This document shows positions 8,734-16,152 of a DNA stretch of 28,628 nucleotides, one piece after another. Origin of the DNA: RFTU01 sp032122355 (GTDB taxonomy: Bacteria; Pseudomonadota; Gammaproteobacteria; Burkholderiales; Burkholderiaceae_C). The notes under the pieces were generated by a model, which had not been told where the DNA came from, ran no database searches, and saw only the letters and a program-made list of their open reading frames with translations. Every line of letters starts with the position of its first letter. The first letter of the stretch is position 1. A program made the position numbers and the translations under genes. The stretch is from the NCBI GenBank assembly GCA_032122355.1, contig JAUMCS010000021.1, positions 1-28,628 of the forward strand, read 5' to 3'.

Positions 8734-9765
8734 TCAGCTTTTCAAACTCAGCGCGTTACTGACCAATTTTGATGTGATATCGACAATTTGTATCATGCGG
8801 TCGTAGGCCATGCGAGTGGGGCCTATCACACCTAAAGTACCTACAATTTTGCCATCAATCTCATAGGGGGCTGAAACCACGCTTAACTCTTCAACGGGCA
8901 TGATTTGGCTTTCACCACCGATGTAAATTCGCACGCCTTCGGCACGGCTGCTGCCATCGAGTAAGCGTAGTAACTGGGTTTTTTGCTCGAATAAGTCAAA
9001 CATCTTGCGCATTGATCCCATGTCTTGGCCAAACTCTTGTACAGCCAATAAGTTGCGCTCACCACTCACCACCACCTGCCCATCGCTTTCACTCAGGGCC
9101 TCAGAACCCGCCTCAACAGCAGCCTGCATCAATGCAGCAATTTCAATGCGCAAGCTGTCTACTTCGGTTTTGATGCGGGCTCGCATATCTTCTACCGTCA
9201 AGCCCGCATAATGCAAATTCAGAAATTGAGTGGCTTCATGCAATTGGCTTTGGGTGTAGTCATGGGCGGTAAAAATTACCCGATTTTGCACATCACCTTC
9301 CGATGAAACCAAGATCACCAGCACACGACGCTCGCCTAATCGTAAAAACTCAATGTACCGAAACACTCCCGACTGTCGAGGCGTGGTGATCACCCCAACA
9401 AACTGCGATAGGCTTGATAGCAATTGAGCCGCTTGAGTAATCACGCGCTGGGGCTGATCAGGGTGCAATTGCTCGCGCACGGCATCGACATCGGCGGCCA
9501 TGGCTTGCTCGGTAGTCCAAGGCTGTGCTGTGAGCATGGTATCGACAAACAGCCGGTACCCCTTGGAGGTAGGCACCCGCCCTGCACTGGTGTGCGGGCT
9601 GGCCACTAAACCCAGATGCTCAAGGTCAGACATCACATTGCGAATCGTGGCGGGGCTGAGCTCTAGACCCGATGCACGCGATAATGTGCGCGAGCCGACC
9701 GGTTGCCCTTCGACGATGTAGCGCTCGACCAGCGTTTTTAGTAAGATTTTGGCTCTATCATCCAT
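8734..9765 (-). CDS. hrcA: Heat-inducible transcription repressor HrcA
   Basis: HrcA represses chaperone genes such as groESL and dnaK by binding CIRCE operators. The 343-residue protein begins with the winged-helix domain (RAKILLKTLVERYI, then VGSRTLSRASGLELSPATIRNVMSDLEHLGLV, the recognition helix region). A GAF-like dimer domain follows, ending with the typical GTLGVIGPTRMAYDRMIQIVDI near the C-terminus. Length is normal. It is divergent from nadK over a 37-base intergenic region that contains no CIRCE sequence, so direct autoregulation through CIRCE is not supported here. Confidence 0.97.
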   Translation of the reverse strand: MDDRAKILLKTLVERYIVEGQPVGSRTLSRASGLELSPATIRNVMSDLEHLGLVASPHTSAGRVPTSKGYRLFVDTMLTAQPWTTEQAMAADVDAVREQLHPDQPQRVITQAAQLLSSLSQFVGVITTPRQSGVFRYIEFLRLGERRVLVILVSSEGDVQNRVIFTAHDYTQSQLHEATQFLNLHYAGLTVEDMRARIKTEVDSLRIEIAALMQAAVEAGSEALSESDGQVVVSGERNLLAVQEFGQDMGSMRKMFDLFEQKTQLLRLLDGSSRAEGVRIYIGGESQIMPVEELSVVSAPYEIDGKIVGTLGVIGPTRMAYDRMIQIVDITSKLVSNALSLKS

Positions 9766-9767
9766 TG

Positions 9768-9782
9768 TTTACGAATTGTAAA
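9768..9782. promoter_or_regulatory. Inverted repeat in the hrcA/nadK divergent promoter region
   Basis: TTTAC (9768-9772), spacer GAATT, GTAAA (9778-9782) is a perfect 5-bp dyad in the 37 bases that must hold both divergent promoters. It could be an operator or overlapping promoter elements. It does not match CIRCE. Confidence 0.3.
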
Positions 9783-9802
9783 GTCCATGGTTTAATCACG
9801 GT

Positions 9803-10693
9803 ATGACACTTCCAGTTAAAAATCTCGTATTTCAACACATTGCGATTGTGGGCAAATATCAAGCTCATGGTATCAGACCGTTGCTAGAAGAGCTTGCCCA
9901 TTTTTTAGAACGCCTCGGTGTGCATGTTTACCTAGAGGAAGACACTGCACACAATACCGGCATGAGCGAGTACCCCATTGTCACCAAAGCGCAAATGGGG
10001 CAACAATGCCATGCTGCCATTGTAGTGGGCGGCGACGGCACCATGCTGGGTATTGCACGCCTTCTCGCACAACAAAATATACCGCTGATCGGCATCAACC
10101 AAGGCCGGCTGGGCTTTATTACCGATATCCCCGTGGGGCAATTCAAAGATGCCCTTAAAGCGATATTGGCCGGGCAGTACACCGAAGAAAAGCGCTGCAT
10201 GCTGGAAGCAGAAATTTGGCGTGATGAGCAACGTATTGCGACCGGCTTATCACTCAATGATGTGGTGGTGAGCCGTGGTGCTACGGCTTCTATGGTGGAA
10301 CTCAAAGTATCCATCGACCATCAATTTGTGGCCAATTTTCGGGCTGATGGCCTGATTGTGGCCACGCCCACGGGCTGCACGGCCTATGCCTTGTCGGCAG
10401 GTGGGCCCTTGCTGCACCCCTCTATTGATGGCATGGTACTCGTACCCATTGCCTCGCATACCTTATCGAATCGGCCCATTGTTTTGCCTGACAATGGTGA
10501 GGTAAGCATTGAAATTGTGGCTGGCAAAGATGTGTCGGCTAACTTTGATATGCAAAGTGTGACCAGCCTGCTGCATGGTGATGTGGTGGTGATTCGGCGC
10601 TCAGCCCACCATGCGCGCTTCATACACCCGAAAGGCTGGAATTATTACGCCACACTGCGCCAAAAGCTAGGATGGCAAGAAGGAGTTGCTTGA
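9803..10693 (+). CDS. nadK: NAD kinase
   Basis: Phosphorylates NAD to NADP using ATP or polyphosphate. The 296-residue protein carries the family GGDG motif (IVVGGDGTMLGIARLL, about residue 74), the LGFITDI segment, the LNDVVVSRG motif, and the NAD-binding stretch FRADGLIVATPTGCTAYALSAGGPLLHP. Length is normal. The stop codon TGA at 10691-10693 abuts the recN ATG directly, implying a nadK-recN operon, the usual arrangement in this group. hrcA is divergent upstream. Confidence 0.97.
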   Translation: MTLPVKNLVFQHIAIVGKYQAHGIRPLLEELAHFLERLGVHVYLEEDTAHNTGMSEYPIVTKAQMGQQCHAAIVVGGDGTMLGIARLLAQQNIPLIGINQGRLGFITDIPVGQFKDALKAILAGQYTEEKRCMLEAEIWRDEQRIATGLSLNDVVVSRGATASMVELKVSIDHQFVANFRADGLIVATPTGCTAYALSAGGPLLHPSIDGMVLVPIASHTLSNRPIVLPDNGEVSIEIVAGKDVSANFDMQSVTSLLHGDVVVIRRSAHHARFIHPKGWNYYATLRQKLGWQEGVA

Positions 10694-12397
10694 ATGTTAC
10701 GCCGTTTGATGATTCGTGATTTTGTCATTGTGGATGCGCTCGACATTGAATTGGCCTCTGGCTTTACGGTGCTAACCGGCGAGACGGGTGCGGGCAAATC
10801 GATTTTGATTGATGCCTTGCAACTTGCCTTAGGCAGCCGAGGTGATGCGGGCATGGTACGTGAAGCCGCCCAACGTGCCGATATCAGCGCCGAGTTTGAT
10901 ACGCCTGATGCCCTGCTACCATGGTTAGCCGAGGCCGGCTTTAGTGATGAAGACCCTGCCCCCCTACCCCCATTGCTCCTTCGGCGCAGCATTGATACTC
11001 AAGGGCGTAGCCGTGCTTGGATTAACGGCCACTCGGCCACACTGGCGCAACTCAAAGAAGTGGCCGAGCACGTGCTCGATATACACGGCCAACACGCTTG
11101 GCAAGGGCTGACACGCCCGGCCGCGGTTCGTGGCTTGATTGATCATTTGGCCGGTGTCAATAGCACCCATTTACGCACACAGTGGCAGGCTCTGCGGGCA
11201 GCACAGCAAGCGCTTGAGCAAGCCCAAACCCAACAAGATGCGCTCACGCGCGAACGTGAGGGCTTGGCCTGGCAAGTTTCTGAGCTGCGCACCCTAGCAC
11301 CGAAAGAGGGCGAATGGGAAGAGTTAGATGCTCAGCACCGCCGCATTTCTCATGCACAATCTTTGATTGAAAGCACGCAAACTGCGCTGCAGTGGTTATC
11401 CGACCATGATGCATCCGCCCACGCATTGATGGGGCGCAGCATTGCGCGTTTAGGTGATGCCAGCCGCCATGATGAGCGCCTACAAAGCACGGTGGATACG
11501 CTGCTTTCAGCTCAATCTCTCACGCAAGAGGCCATTCATGAGCTGCAAAATTACCTTGATCACGCTGAAGCCGATCCCGCTGAGCTACAAGCGCTGGAAA
11601 CGCGCCTTTCTGCTTGGATGGGTTTAGCGCGGCGCTTTCGGCGCGCCCCCGCTGATTTGTTCGCTTTGTGGCAGCAGTGGGAACAGGAACTCAGCCAGCT
11701 CGAACAATCGGCCAACCTTGAGGCACTGGAAGCACAACTGGCTACAGCGCAGAAAAATTACACCGCAGCAGCTAAGGAAGCCACGGGCTTGCGCTTAGCC
11801 TGTGCGCCGCTATTGGCACAACAAGTTACCGCTGCCATGCAAACATTGGGCATGACGGGTGGGCGCTTTGAAGTGGCATTTGAGCCTGAAGCCCAGCCCC
11901 AGGCCCATGGGCAAGAATCGGCGCAGTTTTTAGTGGCGGGCCATGCGGGCAGTACCCCACGGCCCTTGGCCAAGGTAGCATCGGGGGGTGAGCTTTCGCG
12001 CTTGGCTTTGGCCATTGCCACCACCACTGCACAAGCCAACCCAGAGGGTGCTGCCACGCTGATTTTTGATGAAATTGACTCCGGTGTGGGGGGTGTGGTG
12101 GCCGATACCGTGGGCCGCTTGATGAAGCGCTTGGGAATGAATCGCCAAGTGCTGGCCGTGACCCATCTGGCCCAAGTGGCCGCCTGTGCTGATCATCACT
12201 TTGTGGTGGCCAAGGGCTTACACAGCCATGAAAATCAGGGCAGCCCCGTCACACGCAGTGAAATCAAGGCCATGGAAGGCCCACCCCGTATTGCTGAAAT
12301 TGCACGTATGCTGGGGGGTGATCACTTAGGCACCAGTTTGGCCCATGCCGAGCAATTGCTCAGCAGCGGTAAAGTTTCCACGGCTGTCACCCCTTAA
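10694..12397 (+). CDS. recN: DNA repair protein RecN
   Basis: An SMC-like ATPase that acts on double-strand breaks. The 567-residue protein opens with MLRRLMIRDFVIVDALDIEL and a Walker A loop TGETGAGKSILIDAL at about residue 30. A long coiled-coil middle region (about residues 150-370, rich in Gln, Glu and Ala) follows, and the C-terminal half carries the signature LAKVASGGELSRLALAI, Walker B LIFDEIDSGVGG and VTHLAQVAACAD. It begins directly after the nadK stop with an AAGGAG site in the last nadK codons (GAAGGAGTTGCTTGA). No LexA box is visible because there is no intergenic region. Confidence 0.97.
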   Translation: MLRRLMIRDFVIVDALDIELASGFTVLTGETGAGKSILIDALQLALGSRGDAGMVREAAQRADISAEFDTPDALLPWLAEAGFSDEDPAPLPPLLLRRSIDTQGRSRAWINGHSATLAQLKEVAEHVLDIHGQHAWQGLTRPAAVRGLIDHLAGVNSTHLRTQWQALRAAQQALEQAQTQQDALTREREGLAWQVSELRTLAPKEGEWEELDAQHRRISHAQSLIESTQTALQWLSDHDASAHALMGRSIARLGDASRHDERLQSTVDTLLSAQSLTQEAIHELQNYLDHAEADPAELQALETRLSAWMGLARRFRRAPADLFALWQQWEQELSQLEQSANLEALEAQLATAQKNYTAAAKEATGLRLACAPLLAQQVTAAMQTLGMTGGRFEVAFEPEAQPQAHGQESAQFLVAGHAGSTPRPLAKVASGGELSRLALAIATTTAQANPEGAATLIFDEIDSGVGGVVADTVGRLMKRLGMNRQVLAVTHLAQVAACADHHFVVAKGLHSHENQGSPVTRSEIKAMEGPPRIAEIARMLGGDHLGTSLAHAEQLLSSGKVSTAVTP

Positions 12398-12414
12398 ACA
12401 TCAAGGCCTATTTC

Positions 12415-13350
12415 ATGAACCCACATCCCATACCCTCTAACCCCACCTCTGCGGTGCAAGATGTGGTGCTGATTACCGGCATTTCTGGCTCGGGCAAATC
12501 GGTAGTCATGCATGCTTTGGAGGATGCCGGTTTTTTCTGTGTGGATAATTTACCGCCCGAGCTACTGCGGGCATTTATTGAAACGGCGACCACACGCACG
12601 CAACAACGGGCTGAACAACGCATTGCGGTAGCGGTGGATGTACGCAGTGCGGGTTCACTGCCTATGCTGATCAATTTACTCAATGAATTAGCGCAAGAAG
12701 GGGTGGTGGTGCGCACGCTGTTTTTGGATGCCAGCACCGATGCCTTGGTCAGGCGCTTTTCTGAAAGCCGGCGGCCTCACCCTTTATCTGCTCTTCCGAT
12801 TGCCCCGAGCACGGAGGCACCCACGCCAGCTGCACCGGATCAACTGGCATTAGTGGATGCCATTAACCTAGAGCGTGCGATGTTGGCGGGCTTGCGCAGT
12901 CAGTCCACGGTGATAGACACCACCAAACTGCGTCCGGCGCAGCTGCGGCAATGGGTGCGTGATCTATTGCAGGTGCCGCATTCTCAGCTGACATTGGTGT
13001 TTGAATCATTTGCCTTCAAAAAAGGGGTTCCGCTGGATGCCGATTTTGTTTTTGATGTACGGGTATTACCCAACCCCTACTATGTGCGTGAATTGCGCCC
13101 GCAAAATGGCCGAGATGCCGAGGTAGCTGCCTATTTACAATCGCAGCCCGAAGCGCAAGAAATGGTCGAGCACATTACCCAATTTATTCAACACTGGCTC
13201 AGCCGCTTTGAGCAGGACCAACGCAGTTACCTCACAGTCGCCATTGGCTGCACCGGTGGCCAGCATCGTTCGGTTTATGTCAGCGAACAACTAGCCCAGC
13301 ATTTCAGCACCCTGCGCCCTACCCTCGTTCGGCATCGTGAAATTGAGTGA
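12415..13350 (+). CDS. rapZ: RNase adapter protein RapZ (YvcJ family)
   Basis: A nucleotide-binding protein that in enterobacteria guides RNase E to the small RNA GlmZ and so tunes glucosamine-6-phosphate synthesis; in betaproteobacteria the role is less studied. Motifs: Walker A LITGISGSGKSVVMHALED near residue 20, FFCVDNLPPELL, LFLDASTDALVRRFSESRRPHPL, FESFAFKKGVP, and the C-terminal IGCTGGQHRSVYVSE. At 311 residues it is longer than the E. coli protein because of a Pro/Ala-rich insertion around residues 122-142. It lies 17 bases after recN. It is the last core gene before the CRISPR locus. Confidence 0.95.
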   Translation: MNPHPIPSNPTSAVQDVVLITGISGSGKSVVMHALEDAGFFCVDNLPPELLRAFIETATTRTQQRAEQRIAVAVDVRSAGSLPMLINLLNELAQEGVVVRTLFLDASTDALVRRFSESRRPHPLSALPIAPSTEAPTPAAPDQLALVDAINLERAMLAGLRSQSTVIDTTKLRPAQLRQWVRDLLQVPHSQLTLVFESFAFKKGVPLDADFVFDVRVLPNPYYVRELRPQNGRDAEVAAYLQSQPEAQEMVEHITQFIQHWLSRFEQDQRSYLTVAIGCTGGQHRSVYVSEQLAQHFSTLRPTLVRHREIE

Positions 13351-13422
13351 CTGGGGTGAATGGTGTGTAAGCGGTTTTTGTCCCGAAAGATACCCACTCT
13401 TTAGTGAATTAGACCATCGTTT

Positions 13423-13614
13423 TTAAAAGATATCTCCGTTCTTTTTTGAGGTTGCGTCAAACCGCTTGATTTCCTTGCCATTGACGCTGTGCTCTGGAAT
13501 TCCAGCGCTGAGGCATTTTTTGTTTTGCAGCTTCATAAACTGGGTTTCTTTCTTGAAGAATCTGCCGATCTTAGCCTTGATGTGTTTGCTTGGGGGTGAC
13601 AAACGCGATGCCAC
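13423..13614 (-). CDS. Possible small hypothetical gene or gene remnant
   Basis: A 63-codon frame from GTG 13614, basic and rich in Lys and Phe (IGRFFKKETQFMKLQNKK in the middle, HSVNGKEIKRFDATSKK near the end). Codon choice is coding-like but favours AAG and ATC more than the neighbouring genes. I do not recognise the protein, and no ribosome site is visible. It may be the tail of a gene lost when the CRISPR locus was inserted, or chance. Confidence 0.25.
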   Translation of the reverse strand: MASRLSPPSKHIKAKIGRFFKKETQFMKLQNKKCLSAGIPEHSVNGKEIKRFDATSKKNGDIF

Positions 13615-13795
13615 TCATACTAGGGCGGCTAAATAACGGAACAACGCCTAATTGCCGCAGCATTGCCAACATCGCGGTCACGATCACCAGAGCTGGCCGG
13701 ACGCGCCTTGCCGAAATCCAACGCCGACCATTCCAGGCAATGCAAGTCAAATGGCGGAGTAACGTGCAAGTCTGTGTGTTGCTGCCCGTTCAGAT

Positions 13796-13813
13796 TTTGG
13801 CAAGCTTGCCAAA
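13796..13813. promoter_or_regulatory. 18-bp perfect palindrome upstream of the cas genes
   Basis: TTTGGCAAGCTTGCCAAA is a perfect 18-bp dyad 36 bases before the first CRISPR gene. The 16-bp core TTGGCAAGCTTGCCAA recurs exactly at 25358-25373, just before cas2a, and partial copies occur at 15023-15035 and 20320-20335. Position and symmetry suggest a homodimeric regulator operator, but a genome-wide repeated word is an alternative. Confidence 0.5.
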
Positions 13814-13849
13814 TGTAGATTTCGCTTGTGCTTGGTTGACAATACTCAA

Positions 13850-15016
13850 ATGAAATCAAAAACCGCCAATAAAAGCCCCTTGCCTTCCCAACCCAGACCC
13901 AAAAGAATTTTGGTGTGTGTGACCGGTTTGTCACCTCAAATTGTGACGGAAACGGTATATGCATTGTGCGTTGGCTCTGAACCCCAATGGGTTCCTGATG
14001 AAATTCGTTTGATCACCACACAACGGGGTGCCGATAATGCGCGCTTGATGTTGCTTTCGAACCAGCCAGGCTGGTTTCACCGGTTATGCGAAGATTGGAA
14101 ATTGCCGCCGATAGCTTTTGATGAAAGCCATATTACCGTGATTCGTTCACACAATGGGCAGCCCCTGACGGACATTCGAGATGATGCCGACAATCAGGCC
14201 GCAGCGGATGGAATAGCGGAGATTATTCGGCAACTGACCGAGGATGAGCATTCAGAAATACATGCATCTATTGCGGGTGGGCGTAAAACTATGGGCTTTT
14301 TTATGGGCTATGCCATGAGTTTATGGGGGCGGCCACAAGACAAACTTTCTCATGTGTTGGTGTCAAGCCCATTTGAATCGCGGGCTGAATTTTTTTATCC
14401 ATCACCTTATTCACGCATTATTGCAGGGCAAGGGCCGCAGCAAGACCCCATAGATGCACAGCACGCTAAAGTGTGGCTGGGTCACATACCATTTGTGCGC
14501 TTACGCAGTTTATTGCCCGCCGCTTTGAAGGGAACACACAGTGGCTTTGCCCAGGCGGTTGAGGCTGCCAACTGTGCCGTAGACCAAATTGATTTGGTTG
14601 TTGACCTGCCAAAATCTGCGGTGAGCATCAACGGCAAATCCGTTAAATTGTCCCCCTTACAGCTCGGCCTAATGGCTTTATTGGCATGGCGTTGCCAGAA
14701 GCAGTTGCCGCCCATGCGCGCGCCATCCAAAATAGCTGATGACCCCGAATGGCAATCGGAAGCATTGGATGCCGTCAAGCAAATCATGGGTGAGATGCAT
14801 ATTCCAAACCGTTTAGATGAGTGGTTGAATAGCAAAAATCCCATGGGTGATAGCTTTAGTCAGCAGCTTTCCAGAATGGAGAAAAAATTGCAGGAAAGCG
14901 GAGCAATGCCCTTGGTGGGCTTAATTCATCGCGAAAACATAGGACGGCGTGGCCGCCAACAAGGTTATAGGCTGAATTTGCAACCCGGCCGAGTAAAAAT
15001 CATCCGTTATAGGTAA
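13850..15016 (+). CDS. CARF-domain CRISPR-associated protein, NE0113 family (putative ring nuclease/cOA sensor)
   Basis: The N-terminal half matches the CRISPR-associated NE0113 family: RILVCVTGLSPQIVTETVYAL at residues 19-39 and SIAGGRKTMGFFMGYAMSL from residue 140. These are the two ligand-loop regions of a CARF Rossmann fold that binds cyclic oligoadenylate. Members of this family are often annotated as Csm6-type ring nucleases. From about residue 255 the chain reads VSINGKSVKLSPLQLGLMALLAW and ends in a basic segment (NIGRRGRQQGYRLNL), which resembles a winged-helix output domain. No HEPN R-x4-6-H motif is obvious. I chose ATG 13850 (388 residues); an in-frame TTG at 13826 adds 8 residues. 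Neither has a clear ribosome site. Being first in the locus fits a sensor or regulator role, which is inference. Confidence 0.85.
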   Translation: MKSKTANKSPLPSQPRPKRILVCVTGLSPQIVTETVYALCVGSEPQWVPDEIRLITTQRGADNARLMLLSNQPGWFHRLCEDWKLPPIAFDESHITVIRSHNGQPLTDIRDDADNQAAADGIAEIIRQLTEDEHSEIHASIAGGRKTMGFFMGYAMSLWGRPQDKLSHVLVSSPFESRAEFFYPSPYSRIIAGQGPQQDPIDAQHAKVWLGHIPFVRLRSLLPAALKGTHSGFAQAVEAANCAVDQIDLVVDLPKSAVSINGKSVKLSPLQLGLMALLAWRCQKQLPPMRAPSKIADDPEWQSEALDAVKQIMGEMHIPNRLDEWLNSKNPMGDSFSQQLSRMEKKLQESGAMPLVGLIHRENIGRRGRQQGYRLNLQPGRVKIIRYR

Positions 15017-15022
15017 AAACGT

Positions 15023-15035
15023 CAAGCTTGCCAAA
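15023..15035. promoter_or_regulatory. Partial copy of the cas-locus palindrome before cmr1
   Basis: CAAGCTTGCCAAA matches 13 consecutive bases of the right side of the palindrome at 13796-13813. The left arm has decayed (AACGT instead of TTTGG). It lies in the 84-base gap between the CARF gene and cmr1, whose remaining part is A/T-rich and may hold a promoter. Confidence 0.35.
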
Positions 15036-15100
15036 GGCGAATGTTACGGGTTCATCTGTTAGAGTTTTGAAAAATTGAAAAATGTAACTAAAAATTACCC

Positions 15101-16147
15101 ATGAAAGTACAAACATTAACCATTCAGTTTCATACGCCTGCATTTTTAGGCGATGCCAACCAAAGCGGCCGCTGGCGCACGCCCCCCTTTAAGGCGCAAT
15201 TGCGCCAATGGTGGCGTGTGGCGTATGCCATGCAAAAAAATTATGCCGTGCGCGTTGATGAAATGCGTAAAGCCGAAGGGCTTTTGTTTGGGCATGCTTG
15301 GCTGGAGAATGACAAAGAAGGCCAAGATAAGTTTGCTGCCCGCAAAAGCAAGGTGTTAATTCGGCTTTCAAGCTGGAGTGCGGGTTCCATGAAGGATTGG
15401 CCTAAAAATGAAATGCCTGTCAAACACCCTAATGTAGCTAAACCTGTGGGTGCTCAACTTTATATGGGCTATGGCCCTTTGGCATATGCACAAGGTACAG
15501 CACTCAAAGCCAACGCAGCCATTCAAGCCAATGAAAATGCTGAGCTTTCTATTGCCTACCCTGAAGATGAGTCGGATTTAATTGAAACGGCTTTGCAACT
15601 AATGCATCTATACGGAACTGTAGGTGGCCGCAGCCGCAATGCTTGGGGCTCATACAGCCTAGATGGCTTAGTAGGGGATTTCAACCATGCTTGGAAGCGC
15701 AGCTTGAATGAGTGCATGAGGTTGGACTGGCCCCATGCTGTTGCAGCAGATACCAAGGGCGCGCTTGTGTGGCAAACAAAGCCGCACAAAGATTGGGCAT
15801 CTTTGATGACAACATTGGCGAAAATTAAAATTGCTTTGCGTACGCAGTTTTCTTTAAGCAGCGGTAATAACGCAATTCAAATCGAAGACCGCCAATGGCT
15901 CAGCTATCCGGTGACAAACCACTCTGTCAAAGCTTGGGGCAACAATGCACGATTGCCTAACCAGTTACGTTTTAAGGTACGGGCTGAAACGGATGGGCAA
16001 TTAGTCGGGGTGATTTTTCATATGCCGCATTTGCCTCCACGTAACTTTAATCCTGCTGCACAAAATTTGTTACGCATTTGGCAAACGGTTTATACCCACC
16101 TCGATACCACCAATCCCGAACGTCCTTTGACCCGAATTAAAGCTTAA
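15101..16147 (+). CDS. cmr1: Type III-B RAMP protein Cmr1
   Basis: Cmr1 sits near the head (crRNA 3' end) of the Cmr effector complex and helps bind target RNA. The 348-residue protein begins with an RRM-type strand, TLTIQFHTPAFLGDA, followed by RTPPFKAQLRQWWRVAY at about residues 26-42, the characteristic Cmr1 motif for crRNA contact. A LYGTVGGRSRNAWGSY segment near residue 170 is the glycine-rich RAMP loop (G-rich, R-rich). The start is ATG 15101 with no obvious ribosome site. It follows the CARF gene after an 84-base A/T-rich gap and precedes cas10 by 5 bases. Confidence 0.9.
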   Translation: MKVQTLTIQFHTPAFLGDANQSGRWRTPPFKAQLRQWWRVAYAMQKNYAVRVDEMRKAEGLLFGHAWLENDKEGQDKFAARKSKVLIRLSSWSAGSMKDWPKNEMPVKHPNVAKPVGAQLYMGYGPLAYAQGTALKANAAIQANENAELSIAYPEDESDLIETALQLMHLYGTVGGRSRNAWGSYSLDGLVGDFNHAWKRSLNECMRLDWPHAVAADTKGALVWQTKPHKDWASLMTTLAKIKIALRTQFSLSSGNNAIQIEDRQWLSYPVTNHSVKAWGNNARLPNQLRFKVRAETDGQLVGVIFHMPHLPPRNFNPAAQNLLRIWQTVYTHLDTTNPERPLTRIKA

Positions 16148-16152
16148 CAACC

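Larger units (their letters stand above)
13351..13849. other. Gene-poor junction between core genome and CRISPR locus
   Basis: About 500 bases with no convincing complete gene. It contains a perfect 12-bp palindrome CTGGAATTCCAG (13494-13505), a possible coding remnant on the minus strand (13423-13614), a GC-richer stretch (about 13620-13790) that looks different from its surroundings, and the 18-bp palindrome at 13796-13813. I see no terminal inverted repeats or target-site duplication that would define an insertion sequence. Confidence 0.6.

Noticed and set aside
13836..13841. TTGACA as a -35 box for the cas operon
   Set aside because: No -10-like hexamer at 16-18 bases, and the position would put transcription start inside the coding sequence.
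13351..13849. Insertion sequence at the locus border
   Set aside because: No transposase motif, terminal inverted repeats or target duplication could be found.
13590..13853. Plus-strand 87-codon frame in the junction region
   Set aside because: Low-quality composition, no recognisable motif and no ribosome site; it runs through the palindrome and over the first CRISPR gene start.
13629..13964. Minus-strand 111-codon frame overlapping the CARF gene start
   Set aside because: It is partly antisense to a confidently assigned gene and I recognise no motif in it.
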